Shown: positions 43,326 to 53,918, counted from the first letter of the stretch. The stretch is DNA of 64,000 bases from Streptococcus henryi DSM 19005 (GCF_000376985.1 NZ_AQYA01000037.1:1-64000), one strand, 5' to 3'. The notes: generated by a model from the letters alone, not told the origin. Program-made: numbers and translations.

Positions 43326-44084
43326 ATGGCACTTACAGCACTTGAAATTAAAGATAAAACATTTTCAACAAAATTTCGCGGATACAGTGAAGAAGAAGTT
43401 AATGAATTTCTTGATATTGTTGTAGATGATTACGAAGACTTGGTTCGTCGTAACCATGATCAAGAAAATAAGATTAAAGACTTGGAAGAAAAATTGGCTT
43501 ATTTTAATGATATGAAAGAATCATTGAGTCAGTCAGTTATTTTGGCACAAGAAACTGCAGAAAAAGTTAAAGCATCAGCTAACACTGAAGCTTCTAATCT
43601 TGTAAGTAAAGCTAATTACGATGCACAACATTTGTTAGATGAAGCAAAATCAAAAGCAAATGAAATTTTACGTGGTGCAGCTGATGAAGCTAAACGTGTA
43701 GCAGTGGAAACTGAAGACTTAAAACGTCAAACTCGTGTTTTCCACCAACGTCTAGTTGCTTCAATCGAAGCACAGCTTGGTTTGGTACAATCTCCTGAGT
43801 GGGATGAATTATTACAACCAACGGCTACTTACCTTCAAGGTTCTGATTCAGCTTTTAGAGAAGTTGTTGAAAAAGTCTTGGATGAAAAACTTCCTGAAAC
43901 AACTGATGAAGCTTCAATTGATGCAACACGTCAATTTTCAGCAGAAGAAATGGAAGAATTGCAACGTCGAGTAGATGCTGGCAATAAGCAATTGGAAGAA
44001 ACTCAGCAATTTGAGGTTTTCCAAGAAAATCCAGAGCTTAACCTCAGTGAAACACAAACCTTTAAATTAAATATTGAAGAATAA
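43326..44084 (+). CDS. divIVA: Cell-division/polarity protein DivIVA
   Basis: This 252-residue coiled-coil protein has the N-terminal lipid-binding motif (ALEIKDKTFSTKFRGYSEEE) containing the conserved phenylalanine and arginine that bind curved membrane. Long coiled-coil segments follow at about 30-135 and 205-230, with an acidic tail. In streptococci it localises to septum and poles and is a substrate of the StkP kinase. RBS AAGGAGAAG is good. It is the last gene of the division cluster; the following leader belongs to ileS. Confidence 0.95.
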   Translation: MALTALEIKDKTFSTKFRGYSEEEVNEFLDIVVDDYEDLVRRNHDQENKIKDLEEKLAYFNDMKESLSQSVILAQETAEKVKASANTEASNLVSKANYDAQHLLDEAKSKANEILRGAADEAKRVAVETEDLKRQTRVFHQRLVASIEAQLGLVQSPEWDELLQPTATYLQGSDSAFREVVEKVLDEKLPETTDEASIDATRQFSAEEMEELQRRVDAGNKQLEETQQFEVFQENPELNLSETQTFKLNIEE

Positions 44085-44094
44085 GAAAAACAGT

Positions 44095-44332
44095 ATTTAA
44101 ATCTAATATTACCAGCGAGTAAGTGATGGTGCGAGACTTACAATCCCTTAGATTTATAATCATCCTTTTCTTTCTTTCTGTCTGAATAAGATTAAGACAG
44201 AAGGTCTCATTCACCTTACGAATGAAAGAGGGAGTAGATTGATTTTGCTTGTTTTTGAACATAGCAGAGCATCTATTCTGAAAAAAGGTGGTACCACGAA
44301 CTTTCGTCCTTTACAGGCGGAAGTTTTTTTGT
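44095..44332 (+). ncRNA. T-box leader of ileS
   Basis: A leader of about 240 bases contains GGTGCGAGACTT (AG-bulge region of stem I) and the T-box/antiterminator sequence AAAAGGTGGTACCACGAAC at 44285-44303. An intrinsic terminator made from AACTTTCG and CGGAAGTTTTTTT lies at 44299-44332. Uncharged tRNA-Ile should stabilise the antiterminator and switch on ileS. I could not place the specifier codon with certainty; an ATC triplet occurs near 44159. Confidence 0.9.
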
Positions 44333-44379
44333 ACCCTGCAATTAATGATAATAATTTATAAAATGTTAGAGGAGATGTA

Positions 44380-47172
44380 ATGAAATTAAAAGAAACCCTT
44401 AATTTGGGAAAAACTGCTTTTCCAATGCGTGCTGGTCTTCCAAATAAGGAACCACAATGGCAGAAAGAATGGGAAGAGGCAAATATTTATGACAAGCGTC
44501 AACAGTTAAACGCTGGTAAACCTGCCTTCCACCTTCATGATGGACCTCCATATGCCAACGGTAACATCCACGTTGGACATGCTCTTAATAAGATTTCTAA
44601 AGATATCATTGTTCGTTCAAAATCAATGTCAGGTTTCCGTGCACCTTACGTACCTGGTTGGGATACTCACGGGCTTCCAATTGAGCAAGTATTGGCTAAG
44701 CAAGGGGTTAAACGTAAAGAATTAAATCGAGCAACATACCTCAAGATGTGTCGTGACTATGCTCTTTCACAAGTTGATAAACAACGCGATGATTTTAAAC
44801 GTTTGGGTGTTTCAGCAGATTGGGAAAATCCATATGTAACACTTTTCCCTGAATATGAAGCAGCACAAATTCGTGTCTTTGGAGCTATGGCAGATAAAGG
44901 TTACATCTATCGTGGTGCTAAACCAGTTTACTGGTCATGGTCATCTGAATCTGCACTTGCTGAAGCAGAAATTGAATACCACGATATTGATTCAACATCA
45001 CTTTACTATGCCAATAAAGTTAAGGATGGTAAAGGTGTCCTTGAAAATGGTACATATATCGTTGTTTGGACAACAACGCCATTTACAATCACAGCTTCAC
45101 GTGGTTTGACAGTTGGACCTGATATGGACTATGTTCTTGTTCAACCTGCCGGAGATAGCCGTCAATTTCTTGTAGCTGAAGTCTTGGTTGACACTTTGGC
45201 TGAAAAGTTTGGCTGGGAATCTTTTGAGCTTGTTTCTAAGCATAAAGGTGCTGAACTTGAGTACATTGTTACTGAACACCCTTGGGATGCTGAAGTTGAA
45301 GAACTCGTAATCCTTGGGGACCATGTTACAACAGATTCAGGTACAGGTATCGTCCATACTGCACCATCATTTGGTGAAGACGACTACAATGTTGGTATGA
45401 AATACGGTTTGGAAGTTTATGTGACAGTTAACGAACGCGGTCTCATGAATGAATTAGCTGGTCCTGATTTTGAAGGACAATTCTATGACAAAGTTGTTCC
45501 TACTGTTCTTGAAAAATTAGGTGATTTGCTACTTGCCAAAGAAGTCATCAACCACTCATACCCATTCGACTGGCGTACTAAGAAGCCAATCATCTGGCGT
45601 GCTGTACCACAATGGTTTGCCTCAGTTTCTAAATTCCGTCAAGATATTCTTGATGAAATTGATAATACTAAGTTCTACCCATCATGGGGTCACACTCGTC
45701 TCTTTAACATGATTCGTGACCGTGGCGACTGGGTTATCTCACGTCAACGTGCCTGGGGCGTTCCGCTTCCAATCTTCTATGCTGAAGATGGCACAGCTAT
45801 CATGATAAAAGAAGTAACTGACCATATTGCTAATCTCTTTGAAAACGAAGGATCAATCATCTGGTGGGAACGTGATGCTAAAGACTTGCTTCCAGAAGGT
45901 TTCACTCACCCAGGCTCACCAAACGGTATCTTTGAAAAAGAAACGGATATCATGGACGTTTGGTTTGACTCAGGTTCATCATGGAACGGTGTTATGAATG
46001 CCCGTGAAGAACTTGCTTACCCTGCTGACCTTTATCTTGAAGGATCTGACCAATACCGTGGTTGGTTTAACTCTTCATTGATTACATCTGTTGCAGTTAA
46101 TGGCCATGCACCATATAAATCAGTCTTGTCACAAGGTTTTGTTTTGGATGGTAAAGGTGAAAAAATGTCTAAATCTAAAGGCAATATCATCTCACCTAAC
46201 GATGTAGCAAAACAATACGGTGCTGAAATCCTTCGTCTCTGGGTGGCTTCTGTTGATACTGACAATGACGTTCGTGTATCTATGGAAATTCTTGGACAAG
46301 TTTCTGAAACCTATCGTAAAATCCGTAATACCCTTCGTTTCTTGATTGCTAACACTGCAGATTTCAATCCAGCAAGCGATAAAGTTGCTTTTGAAGACTT
46401 ACGTGCAGTTGATAAATATATGACAATCAAGTTCAATGGTCTTGTTAAGACTATCCGTGATGCTTACGAAAACTATGATTTTTTGGCAATTTACAAGTCT
46501 GTTGTAAACTTCATCACAGTTGATTTGTCTGCCTTCTATCTTGATTTTGCCAAAGATGTTGTCTACATTGAGGCTGCTGAATCTCAAGCACGTCGTCAAA
46601 TGCAAACAGTCTTCTATGACATTTTGGTCAAAATCACTAAACTATTGACACCAATCTTGCCACACACAGCAGAAGAAATCTGGTCTTACCTTGAGCATGA
46701 AGCAGAAGAATTTGTTCAACTGGCTGAAATGCCAGAAGTTGTAAACTTCTCTAACCAAGAAGCTATCTTGGAAGAATGGGATGCCTTCATGACTTTCCGT
46801 ACACAAGCCCAAAAAGCACTTGAAGAAGCTCGTAATGAAAAAGTTATCGGTAAATCATTGGAAGCTCATTTGACAGTTTACGCAAGCCAAGAAGTGAAAA
46901 CTCTGCTCACAGCACTTGACAGTGACATTGCTCAATTGCTCATTGTTTCACAATTGACTGTAACTGAAGACGCAGCTCCAGAATCAGCAGTTACCTTTGA
47001 TGATGTTGCCTTCACAGTTGAACATGCACATGGTGAGGTTTGTGACCGTTGCCGCCGCGTGGATGAAACTGTAAAAGAACGCAGCTATAATGCACTTGTT
47101 TGTGATCACTGTGCTCAAATCATTGAAGAAAACTTCACTGATGCAGTAGCGCAAGGATTTGAAACAAAATAA
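44380..47172 (+). CDS. ileS: Isoleucyl-tRNA synthetase
   Basis: This 930-residue class I synthetase charges tRNA-Ile. It has the HIGH-type motif HVGH at 64-67 within [12 protein letters not shown] and KMSKSKG near residue 595. The CP1 editing domain lies between ([15 protein letters not shown]). A C-terminal zinc finger CDRCRRVDE ... ALVCDHC is typical of bacterial IleRS type 1. Full length. The T-box leader directly upstream confirms the amino-acid assignment. Terminator follows. Confidence 0.97.
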   Translation: MKLKETLNLGKTAFPMRAGLPNKEPQWQKEWEEANIYDKRQQLNAGKPAFHLHDGPPYANGNIHVGHALNKISKDIIVRSKSMSGFRAPYVPGWDTHGLPIEQVLAKQGVKRKELNRATYLKMCRDYALSQVDKQRDDFKRLGVSADWENPYVTLFPEYEAAQIRVFGAMADKGYIYRGAKPVYWSWSSESALAEAEIEYHDIDSTSLYYANKVKDGKGVLENGTYIVVWTTTPFTITASRGLTVGPDMDYVLVQPAGDSRQFLVAEVLVDTLAEKFGWESFELVSKHKGAELEYIVTEHPWDAEVEELVILGDHVTTDSGTGIVHTAPSFGEDDYNVGMKYGLEVYVTVNERGLMNELAGPDFEGQFYDKVVPTVLEKLGDLLLAKEVINHSYPFDWRTKKPIIWRAVPQWFASVSKFRQDILDEIDNTKFYPSWGHTRLFNMIRDRGDWVISRQRAWGVPLPIFYAEDGTAIMIKEVTDHIANLFENEGSIIWWERDAKDLLPEGFTHPGSPNGIFEKETDIMDVWFDSGSSWNGVMNAREELAYPADLYLEGSDQYRGWFNSSLITSVAVNGHAPYKSVLSQGFVLDGKGEKMSKSKGNIISPNDVAKQYGAEILRLWVASVDTDNDVRVSMEILGQVSETYRKIRNTLRFLIANTADFNPASDKVAFEDLRAVDKYMTIKFNGLVKTIRDAYENYDFLAIYKSVVNFITVDLSAFYLDFAKDVVYIEAAESQARRQMQTVFYDILVKITKLLTPILPHTAEEIWSYLEHEAEEFVQLAEMPEVVNFSNQEAILEEWDAFMTFRTQAQKALEEARNEKVIGKSLEAHLTVYASQEVKTLLTALDSDIAQLLIVSQLTVTEDAAPESAVTFDDVAFTVEHAHGEVCDRCRRVDETVKERSYNALVCDHCAQIIEENFTDAVAQGFETK

Positions 47173-47211
47173 GATTCAGACCTGATTAGTACATAGAATC
47201 TTGACATATAA

Positions 47212-47254
47212 TAAAAACCTGCAGGAATCAATATTTTTCTTGTAGGTTTTTTGG
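47212..47254 (+). terminator. Terminator after ileS
   Basis: AAAAACCTGCA, loop, TGTAGGTTTTTTGG. Confidence 0.82.
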
Positions 47255-47288
47255 GGTTTTAGGGATTTTCGAAAATTGTCTATGGTCA

Positions 47289-47391
47289 ATACTCTTCGAA
47301 AATTAAAATGATACTTTGTTTACTTCACCTTGCCGTACTTTAGTACTGCCTACGTCTTGTCGCCTCGTCTGACTTTGATTTTCAGTGAGTA
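47289..47391. repeat. Dispersed streptococcal repeat, copy 3
   Basis: Begins ATACTCTTCGAAAATTAAAA and ends TTTGATTTTCAGTGAGTAT, with core CTTGCCGTACTTTAGTACTG. The left end is the same as that of repeats I recall from pneumococcal intergenic regions. A partial inverted copy (AGTACTAGGGTAAGGCAA) follows at about 47446-47466. This pair and two terminators account for the whole 47173-47533 gap. Confidence 0.72.
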
Positions 47392-47504
47392 TGAGTAGAA
47401 TAATATTCAAAAAATAAGATTATATGAGGAAATGAGATGAAATCAGTACTAGGGTAAGGCAAATTGAGTCAATTAAGGTATAGTAAATTTCTTTATTTTG
47501 GTAA

Positions 47505-47533
47505 TAAAAAAAGCAAGTCAGGGATGACTTGTC
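47505..47533 (-). terminator. Terminator of the DUF1827 gene
   Basis: On the minus strand ACAAGTCA, loop, TGACTTGCTTTTTTT, directly after the stop. Confidence 0.82.
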
Positions 47534-47836
47534 TTAATTACTAATTGGAAATGAAATTTCAATTAATTTTGGTGTGTGAATAGTTTGTAATTGATCCATT
47601 TTGACAATTTTACTGTCGATTTTACGCTTGAGGAAGAAATCACGGATAGCCTCTAGTTCATTATCTTTGATAGCACGGTGCTTATTTGTAATCAACAACT
47701 CATAATGTTTAGGTGCTTGGGTAAAAATGACATCAGTATTGCCAGCTGAATAGATTTCAACTAATTTTGCATCTGTATTCCGGAGCTGATTTCTAACTAA
47801 ATCTGCATGGCTGTCTGTCGTGTTGATAAGTCTCAT
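47534..47836 (-). CDS. DUF1827 family protein
   Basis: This 100-residue soluble protein (MRLINTTDSHADLVRNQLRN) with a strand/helix pattern belongs to DUF1827, a small family of streptococci and relatives with no known function. RBS AAAGGAGG is strong and an extended -10 TGCTATAAT lies upstream on the minus strand. It is a single gene with its own terminator, downstream of the NUDIX gene. Confidence 0.78.
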   Translation of the reverse strand: MRLINTTDSHADLVRNQLRNTDAKLVEIYSAGNTDVIFTQAPKHYELLITNKHRAIKDNELEAIRDFFLKRKIDSKIVKMDQLQTIHTPKLIEISFPISN

Positions 47837-47892
47837 TATTTTCCTCCTTTGATTCTCATAGTTTTATTATAGCACGATTTGAATGATTGGGC

Positions 47893-48342
47893 TTAATTTT
47901 TATAAAGTTTTTGCCATTCTGTGATGCCCCACTTATGGCTTCCACGTTTTAGTTTTTCAATAGCTTCGCTTATATCAAACCATGCAAGGTTATTAAAATC
48001 TTCCAGTGGTTTGTCAACTTGCTTGAATCCAGTCACTTCATAAATATATGCTGGATTGTAGTAGTGAGTATCGCGATGACTTGAATAAAAGTACTCATCA
48101 GCTTGTCCGAAATATTTTCCGATTTCAGCCGTAAATCCAAGTTCTTCAATTAATTCGCGTTCAAGAGCTGTCATATGATTTTCTCCAGCTTCAATTTCCC
48201 CTCCTGGCAGAAACCATGCACCGTTTGGAGCTTGAACTAGAATAATTTGTGTTTTGTCAAGATTGGGAATAACAGCGTAGACTCCGTAACGTGCTTTGTA
48301 GTCAACACCATCAATTTTTTTACCGAAAGTTGGATTGGTCAT
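47893..48342 (-). CDS. NUDIX hydrolase
   Basis: This 149-residue protein contains the complete NUDIX box, from GGEIEAGE to RELIEELGF at about residues 48-71, with the metal-binding glutamates in place. It hydrolyses a nucleoside diphosphate linked to another group; it could be a MutT-like pool cleaner, substrate unknown. RBS AAAGGAG and a -10 TATAAT lie upstream on the minus strand. Single gene between clpE and the DUF1827 gene. Confidence 0.87.
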   Translation of the reverse strand: MTNPTFGKKIDGVDYKARYGVYAVIPNLDKTQIILVQAPNGAWFLPGGEIEAGENHMTALERELIEELGFTAEIGKYFGQADEYFYSSHRDTHYYNPAYIYEVTGFKQVDKPLEDFNNLAWFDISEAIEKLKRGSHKWGITEWQKLYKN

Positions 48343-48420
48343 AATATTTCTCCTTTGTGATTATTATACTAAAAATCATTACACTTGCCCATCGAAAGTG
48401 TTCCGTGATTTAGAGAAAAT

Positions 48421-48456
48421 TTTACCCCTTATTCTAGGATTTAGGATAAGGGGTAA
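48421..48456 (-). terminator. Terminator of clpE
   Basis: TTACCCCTTAT and ATAAGGGGTAA form an eleven-pair stem. On the minus strand the tail AAATTTTC is modest, so efficiency is uncertain. Confidence 0.7.
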
Positions 48457-48497
48457 GTTATTATGAATACCTCATTTTAATGAGCATCTTTAACTAC

Positions 48498-50789
48498 TTA
48501 TTCGGCTACAATTGTTTCTTCTGCTTTTTTAACTTTTTGAGCTGACTTAATGACTATTTTTCCATTACTTGTCATAATAGCTTTAAGGTCTTTTTCAGTT
48601 GGATTTTCAAGGTAGAAGTCGGTAATGGCATCTTCGATGTAGTCTTGGATGGTACGACGGAGTGGGCGGGCACCCATTTTTGGATCGTAACCCAGTTCTA
48701 CCAATTTTTCCTTAACCTTAGCAGTTACTTCAAGATGGATACCATTATTAGATAGGCGCTCATTGACATCATTAAGCATAAGATCAACGATGTGGAGGAG
48801 ATTATCCTTGCTGAGGGCTTGGAACTCAATGATACCATCAAAGCGGTTCATGAATTCTGGGCTGAAGTAGTTGCTGAGTTCACCAAGAACAGAGTTTGTA
48901 CGTCCTTCGCGTGCAGCTCCAAAGCCAACTGAAGCTTCAACTTTTCCTGTCCCAGCATTTGATGTCATGATAATGATAGTGTCCTTAAAGCTGACTGTAC
49001 GACCTTGTCCGTCAGTCAATCGACCATCATCTAATACTTGAAGGAACATATGCATCACATCTGGGTGAGCTTTTTCGACCTCATCCAAGAGGATAAGAGA
49101 GTAGGGGTTACGGCGAACTTTTTCTGTCAATTGGCCAGCTTCTTCATAGCCAACATAGCCTGGAGGGGCACCGACAAGTTTAGCCACACTGTGTTTTTCC
49201 ATGTATTCTGACATGTCGAAGCGGATCATACTGTCAGCAGAACCAAAGAGTTCAATAGCTAATTGCTTAGATAATTCAGTCTTACCAACACCAGTTGGAC
49301 CAACAAAGAGGAAGGATCCGATTGGACGGTTTGGAGTACCTAGTCCAACACGATTGCGTCGGATAGCTTTAGCAATTTTATCTACGGCATCATCTTGACC
49401 AATAACGTGAGATTTCAAATCTTCGGCTAAGTGAATGAGCTGAGATTGTTCTTTTTCTTTCAAATCACCAACTGGAATGTTAGTTTTCTCTTCAATGATA
49501 GCTTCGATTGTTTTTTCAGTAATAAGAGGAATATCCTGGTCTGTGACAGTCTGCTGCTGCATTTCCTTGAATTTGGCGATTTGGTCGCGGTAATAGGCTG
49601 CGCGTTCATAGTCTTCATCGCGTGTAGCTTGCGCTTTCATGTTTTCAGCTTCAATCAAACGTTGATCAATTTCCTTAGGATCGACGAAGTTGAGGGTTAG
49701 ATTCATCTTAGAACCTGCTTCATCTAAAAGGTCAATGGCCTTGTCAGGTAAGAAGCGGTCTTGTATGTAGCGATTAGAGAGAATGGCAGCCGATTCGATA
49801 GCATCTTCACTGTATTTAACGTGGTGGTAGTCTTCGTATTTCTTTTGAATACCTTTAAGAATAGTGATGGTTTCTTCAACTGAAGGTTCATCAACTTTTA
49901 CTGGTTGCATACGTCGTTCAAGAGCTGCATCCTTTTCAATAATGCGGTATTCGTTAAGAGTAGTTGCACCGACTAATTGGAGCTCTCCACGTGCAAGGGC
50001 TGGTTTGAGGATGTTTCCAGCATCCATGTTACCATCGCCTGCTGAACCAGCACCAACAATTTCATGGATTTCATCGATGAAGAGGATAACATCATTACGG
50101 TTGCGAATCTCTTCCATGAGTTTTTGCATACGCTCTTCAAATTGGCCACGTATGCCAGTTCCTTGAACAAGGCTAACCACATCTAATCGGATAACTTGTT
50201 TGCCCTGAAGTTTTTGTGGGACATTGCCGTCAACAATTTTCTGAGCAAGTCCTTCAACAACAGCTGTTTTACCAACACCAGGTTCCCCAATTAATACTGG
50301 GTTATTTTTAGTACGGCGGTTTAGGATTTCAATAACACGAATGATTTCAGCGTCACGTCCAATAACTGGATCGATGTCCCCACGTCGGGCAATGTCAGTT
50401 ACGTTGATACCAAATTCTTCAAGCAAGCCATTTGGTTTTTGGTTAGCTTGTTGTTGACCTGGTCCACTTGGACGACGGTTGTTGCCTGCTCCGCCATTGC
50501 CCCCATTACCGCCAGCTTGAGTAGGAGGGGTATTTGGGAGGTTATCGCTGAAAGCGCGGAAGTTATTGAGGTCACCAAAGAAATCCTCAAAGAATGGATT
50601 AAGGGAACTTGACTGTCCTTGATTAGAACTTTTAGGTGTGTTACCTAGACCACCTAAAATTGAATTATTAGGATCTGTTTTCATAATTTGATAACAATTT
50701 TGGCAAAGGTCAACTTGGCGTTGTTGACCGTTTACGTTTGTGTAGAGATGTATAGTTGATTCGTTTAATTTACAGTTTTGACAGAGCAT
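48498..50789 (-). CDS. clpE: ATP-dependent Clp protease ATPase subunit ClpE
   Basis: This 763-residue HSP100 unfoldase feeds ClpP or remodels aggregates. An N-terminal zinc finger (C3, C6, C29, C32) and a Gly/Asn/Gln-rich linker precede AAA-1 with [12 protein letters not shown]-like middle segment and AAA-2 with GPTGVGKT follow. The zinc finger in place of the ClpC N-domain marks ClpE. RBS AAGGGGG precedes the ATG. The upstream region holds a CtsR operator over the transcription start and a CIRCE element beyond the -35, suggesting dual heat-shock control. Confidence 0.95.
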   Translation of the reverse strand: MLCQNCKLNESTIHLYTNVNGQQRQVDLCQNCYQIMKTDPNNSILGGLGNTPKSSNQGQSSSLNPFFEDFFGDLNNFRAFSDNLPNTPPTQAGGNGGNGGAGNNRRPSGPGQQQANQKPNGLLEEFGINVTDIARRGDIDPVIGRDAEIIRVIEILNRRTKNNPVLIGEPGVGKTAVVEGLAQKIVDGNVPQKLQGKQVIRLDVVSLVQGTGIRGQFEERMQKLMEEIRNRNDVILFIDEIHEIVGAGSAGDGNMDAGNILKPALARGELQLVGATTLNEYRIIEKDAALERRMQPVKVDEPSVEETITILKGIQKKYEDYHHVKYSEDAIESAAILSNRYIQDRFLPDKAIDLLDEAGSKMNLTLNFVDPKEIDQRLIEAENMKAQATRDEDYERAAYYRDQIAKFKEMQQQTVTDQDIPLITEKTIEAIIEEKTNIPVGDLKEKEQSQLIHLAEDLKSHVIGQDDAVDKIAKAIRRNRVGLGTPNRPIGSFLFVGPTGVGKTELSKQLAIELFGSADSMIRFDMSEYMEKHSVAKLVGAPPGYVGYEEAGQLTEKVRRNPYSLILLDEVEKAHPDVMHMFLQVLDDGRLTDGQGRTVSFKDTIIIMTSNAGTGKVEASVGFGAAREGRTNSVLGELSNYFSPEFMNRFDGIIEFQALSKDNLLHIVDLMLNDVNERLSNNGIHLEVTAKVKEKLVELGYDPKMGARPLRRTIQDYIEDAITDFYLENPTEKDLKAIMTSNGKIVIKSAQKVKKAEETIVAE

Positions 50790-50830
50790 AAACGTGCCCC
50801 CTTTCGTGATTTGTTGCCTCTTTGATCTTT

Positions 50831-50847
50831 AGTCAAAGATGGTCAAA
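50831..50847 (+). promoter_or_regulatory. CtsR operator of clpE
   Basis: AGTCAAAGATGGTCAAA matches the CtsR heptad repeat RGTCAAA-NAN-RGTCAAA perfectly and lies just downstream of the clpE -10, where bound CtsR would block RNA polymerase. Confidence 0.9.
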
Positions 50848-50859
50848 CTTTATGCTTCT

Positions 50860-50887
50860 ATTATAGCACTAGCAAGATAGAAAGCAA
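50860..50887 (-). promoter_or_regulatory. Promoter of clpE
   Basis: On the minus strand TTGCTT at 50887-50882, 16-base spacer and TATAAT at 50865-50860 preceded by TGC. Confidence 0.75.
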
Positions 50888-50904
50888 GTAAAAAGTTTCA
50901 AAAA

Positions 50905-50931
50905 TTAGCACTTTCTTATATAGAGTGCTAA
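50905..50931. promoter_or_regulatory. CIRCE-like HrcA operator upstream of clpE
   Basis: TTAGCACTT-N9-GAGTGCTAA differs from the CIRCE consensus TTAGCACTC-N9-GAGTGCTAA by one base. It lies about 18 bp upstream of the clpE -35 and about 130 bp upstream of the argF promoter on the other strand. Confidence 0.8.
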
Positions 50932-51038
50932 CAACCTATTTGGATCTCTACAGACCTGATTTTGAAGATAAGCTACTGGGACGATTATTTTTGACAGGAA
51001 GATATAAAGTACTGATCCCTACTATTTTCCTGTTAACC

Positions 51039-51085
51039 TTTGAATACTTATGACTTTTTCTTGACAGAATGAATAATTATGCTAA
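51039..51085 (+). promoter_or_regulatory. Two ARG boxes (ArgR/AhrC operators) at the argF promoter
   Basis: AATGAATAATTATGCTAA at 51068-51085 fits the ARG-box pattern (TGAATAATTAT core) and occupies the spacer between -35 and -10. TTTGAATACTTATGACTT at 51039-51056 is a weaker second box, 29 bp upstream centre to centre. Arginine-dependent repression is expected. Confidence 0.65.
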
Positions 51086-51088
51086 AAT
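51061..51088 (+). promoter_or_regulatory. Promoter of argF
   Basis: TTGACA at 51061-51066, 16-base spacer and TAAAAT at 51083-51088 with an extended TGC. A near-consensus promoter. Confidence 0.82.
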
Positions 51089-51122
51089 AAAGTATATTAT
51101 GTAGAAAGAATTGGATAAGACT

Positions 51123-52103
51123 ATGGTTAGGAATAATTCATTTTTAAAAGAGATTGATTTTACTAAGGAAGAACTTAATGATTTGATTGATTTGGGTCTT
51201 AAATTTAAAGAACTCAAGAAGGCTAGAATTCCGCATAAATATTTAGAAGGTCTTAATATTGCCTTGATTTTTGAGAAAGCCAGTACGAGGACTCGATCAG
51301 CCTTTACAGTAGCTGGTCAAGATTTGGGGATGAATGTTACTTACCTTGGTTCAGGTGAAATCCAGCTTGGTAAGAAGGAGTCTGTTATTGATACAGCCAA
51401 GGTTTTAGGTTCTATGTTTGATGGGATTGAATACCGTGGCTTTAAACAAGAAGATGTTGAAGCTTTGGCTGAATATTCTGGTGTGCCTGTCTGGAATGGC
51501 TTAACAGATACTTGGCATCCAACTCAGATGATTGCTGACTTTATGACCCTTAAAGAGCATTTTGGGAAATTGGAAGGTCTGACTATTGCCTATATCGGTG
51601 ATGGCCGTAATAACATGGCGAATTCACTTTTGGTAACATCAGCTATCTTGGGAGTTAACGTTAAGATTATTGCTCCAGCTGATTTGCAACCTGAGGCTGA
51701 AATTGTGGCAATAGCAGAGCAGTATAACAATGGAGCTGAATTGACTATCACAGATGATGTTGCTGCAGTCAAAGGTGTTGATATGCTCTACACTGATGTT
51801 TGGGTTTCAATGGGTGAGGAAGTTGATTTTAAAGAAAGGATTGATTTGCTCTTGCCATACCAAATTAATGCAGACTTGCTTGCTAAAGCTGAAAATCCAA
51901 ATCTTGTTGTTATGCATTGTCTGCCTGCTTTCCATGATCTCAACACAGAGATTGGTAAGGAAATCTATGAGACTTACGGACTTGCTGAACTTGAAATCAC
52001 AGATGAAGTCTTTCAAGAGCACAGTTCTACTATTTTCCAAGAGGCTGAAAATCGCATGCACTCAATCAAAGCGATTATGTATCAATCGCTAAAATCGCTC
52101 TAA
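51123..52103 (+). CDS. argF: Ornithine carbamoyltransferase
   Basis: This 326-residue enzyme makes citrulline from ornithine and carbamoyl phosphate. It has the carbamoyl-phosphate motif [11 protein letters not shown], the [13 protein letters not shown] segment, [11 protein letters not shown], and the ornithine site HCLPAFHD near the C-terminus. ATG 51123 is chosen over a TTG at 51111 because GGA lies seven bases before it. ARG boxes in the promoter point to an anabolic, arginine-repressed gene rather than an ADI-pathway arcB. It stands alone here without other arg genes. Confidence 0.93.
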   Translation: MVRNNSFLKEIDFTKEELNDLIDLGLKFKELKKARIPHKYLEGLNIALIFEKASTRTRSAFTVAGQDLGMNVTYLGSGEIQLGKKESVIDTAKVLGSMFDGIEYRGFKQEDVEALAEYSGVPVWNGLTDTWHPTQMIADFMTLKEHFGKLEGLTIAYIGDGRNNMANSLLVTSAILGVNVKIIAPADLQPEAEIVAIAEQYNNGAELTITDDVAAVKGVDMLYTDVWVSMGEEVDFKERIDLLLPYQINADLLAKAENPNLVVMHCLPAFHDLNTEIGKEIYETYGLAELEITDEVFQEHSSTIFQEAENRMHSIKAIMYQSLKSL

Positions 52104-52127
52104 AGTGGTGACGAATAGACCTATTTG

Positions 52128-52136
52128 TGTTAAAAT
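52128..52136 (+). promoter_or_regulatory. Extended -10 promoter of the DUF1797 gene
   Basis: TGTTAAAAT at 52128-52136, 32 bp before the ATG with a normal AGGAGA site. Confidence 0.5.
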
Positions 52137-52167
52137 AGAGAAGACAAAAAACGAATAGGAGAATAAC

Positions 52168-52398
52168 ATGGAATCACATTTGGTGAGAATCATCAACCGT
52201 CTCGAGTTGATGACTACTGATGGTAGCAATCTCAAACGTAATTTTGAACGTGATGGTGTTGTTGTAGCAGAAGTTTCTTTCAGCAACGACCCTGAAAATG
52301 GTCCAGTTTTCACATTGCGTGATGTTGAAGCACGTGAGTCTTACTCATTTGATAGCATTGACCTTATTGCAATGGAAATCTATGATTTGCTTTATTAA
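52168..52398 (+). CDS. DUF1797 (YkuJ-like) protein
   Basis: This 76-residue soluble protein (MESHLVRIINRLELMTTDG ... FDSIDLIAMEIYDLLY) matches the YkuJ/DUF1797 family of small Firmicute proteins with a known fold but no assigned function. It has its own extended -10, RBS AGGAGA and a terminator, so it is monocistronic. Confidence 0.85.
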   Translation: MESHLVRIINRLELMTTDGSNLKRNFERDGVVVAEVSFSNDPENGPVFTLRDVEARESYSFDSIDLIAMEIYDLLY

Positions 52399-52401
52399 GA
52401 A

Positions 52402-52430
52402 GTTAAAACTCGCTGAGCGGGTTTTTTTCT
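52402..52430 (+). terminator. Terminator after DUF1797 gene
   Basis: AAACTCGC, loop TGA, GCGGGTTTTTTTC. Confidence 0.8.
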
Positions 52431-52459
52431 TTGGGAGATTGGTATTTTTATGCAATTTG

Positions 52460-52468
52460 TGTTATAAT
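52460..52468 (+). promoter_or_regulatory. Extended -10 promoter of the amino-acid ABC genes
   Basis: TGTTATAAT at 52460-52468, 30 bp before the permease ATG. Confidence 0.6.
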
Positions 52469-52497
52469 TAGCTGATTACTAGTTTGAGGTATTTACT

Positions 52498-53184
52498 ATG
52501 AATTTTTCATTCCTGCCCACTTATTGGGGCTACTTTAACTATGGGGTTCTTGTAACCATCATGATATCAGCCTGTGTCGTATTCTTTGGGACAATTCTAG
52601 GGATTTTTGTTGCCCTAATGAAGCGCACTAATATAAAAGTGTTGGACTGGTTGGTAAGTTTTTACGTTTGGGTTTTCCGTGGTACACCTATGGTGGTACA
52701 AATCATGATTGCCTTCGCTTGGATGCACTTTAACAATGCTCCTATTGTTGGATTTGGTGTTCTTGACCTTGACTTCTCTCGACTCTTGCCTGGTATTATT
52801 ATTCTTTCTTTAAATAGCGGAGCTTATATTTCTGAAATTGTCAGAGCAGGTATCGAGGCAGTTCCAAAAGGACAACTTGAAGCAGCATACTCACTAGGTA
52901 TTCGTCCAGTTAATGCAATGCGTTATGTTATCTTGCCACAGGCATTTAAAAATATCTTACCCGCGCTTGGTAATGAGTTTATTACTATTATCAAGGACTC
53001 TTCACTCTTGCAAACAATTGGTGTTATGGAACTCTGGAATGGTGCACAGTCAGTTGCGACAGCAACTTATTCAACTGTAGCTCCGCTCTTGTTTGCGGCA
53101 TTTTACTATTTAATGGTAACAACAATTTTGTCTGCTGGACTTAAAGTTGTTGAAAAACGTATGGCTCAAGGAGGGAACCACTAA
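52498..53184 (+). CDS. Polar amino-acid ABC transporter permease
   Basis: This 228-residue HisM/GlnP-type permease has five membrane helices, the N-terminal [16 protein letters not shown] segment and the cytoplasmic EAA loop [19 protein letters not shown] that docks the ATPase. It belongs to the His/Glu/Gln/Arg/opine group. It has no fused substrate-binding domain and none is encoded nearby, so the binding protein must come from elsewhere. It overlaps the ATPase gene by one base (TAATG). Confidence 0.9.
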   Translation: MNFSFLPTYWGYFNYGVLVTIMISACVVFFGTILGIFVALMKRTNIKVLDWLVSFYVWVFRGTPMVVQIMIAFAWMHFNNAPIVGFGVLDLDFSRLLPGIIILSLNSGAYISEIVRAGIEAVPKGQLEAAYSLGIRPVNAMRYVILPQAFKNILPALGNEFITIIKDSSLLQTIGVMELWNGAQSVATATYSTVAPLLFAAFYYLMVTTILSAGLKVVEKRMAQGGNH

Positions 53185-53918
53185 TGGCTGAGTCACTTAT
53201 CTCCATCAAAGACCTTCATAAATACTTTGGTAAGAATGAAGTTCTAAAGGGTATTGATCTTGATATCAAAAAAGGAGAAGTTGTGGTTATCATTGGACCA
53301 TCAGGTTCAGGGAAATCAACCTTTCTTCGTACCATGAATCTTCTTGAAGTTCCGACTAAGGGTCTTATCGAGTTTGAAGGTGTTGATATCACTGATAAGA
53401 AAAATGATATCTTCAAAATGCGTGAAAAAATGGGCATGGTTTTCCAACAGTTTAACCTTTTCCCAAATATGACTGTTTTGGAAAACATTACACTTTCACC
53501 AATTAAGACAAAAGGGATTGCTAAGGCTGAAGCTGAAGCAAAAGCTTATGATTTACTTGAAAAAGTTGGTCTTAAAGATAAAGCAAATGCCTATCCACCA
53601 AGTCTTTCAGGTGGTCAGCAACAACGTATCGCCATCGCGCGTGGTTTGGCCATGGATCCAGATGTATTGCTCTTTGATGAACCGACATCAGCCCTCGACC
53701 CAGAAATGGTTGGTGAGGTACTGAGTGTTATGCAGGACTTGGCAAAATCAGGAATGACCATGGCCATTGTAACCCATGAAATGGGCTTTGCTCGTGAAGT
53801 TGCAGATCGTGTTATTTTCATGGATGGCGGAGTCATCGTAGAAGAAGGAACACCACAACAAGTCTTTGAAAATACCCAAGAAGAACGTACCAAAGATTTC
53901 TTGAGTAAAGTTTTATAA
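53184..53918 (+). CDS. Polar amino-acid ABC transporter ATPase (GlnQ-like)
   Basis: This 244-residue ATPase has Walker [10 protein letters not shown] near residue 38, the Q-loop [16 protein letters not shown], signature LSGGQQQR, Walker [15 protein letters not shown] and the switch histidine in VTHEMGFA. It is close to GlnQ/ArtP-type ATPases. It pairs with the permease immediately upstream to import glutamine, glutamate or another polar amino acid; specificity is not determinable without the binding protein. Confidence 0.93.
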   Translation: MAESLISIKDLHKYFGKNEVLKGIDLDIKKGEVVVIIGPSGSGKSTFLRTMNLLEVPTKGLIEFEGVDITDKKNDIFKMREKMGMVFQQFNLFPNMTVLENITLSPIKTKGIAKAEAEAKAYDLLEKVGLKDKANAYPPSLSGGQQQRIAIARGLAMDPDVLLFDEPTSALDPEMVGEVLSVMQDLAKSGMTMAIVTHEMGFAREVADRVIFMDGGVIVEEGTPQQVFENTQEERTKDFLSKVL

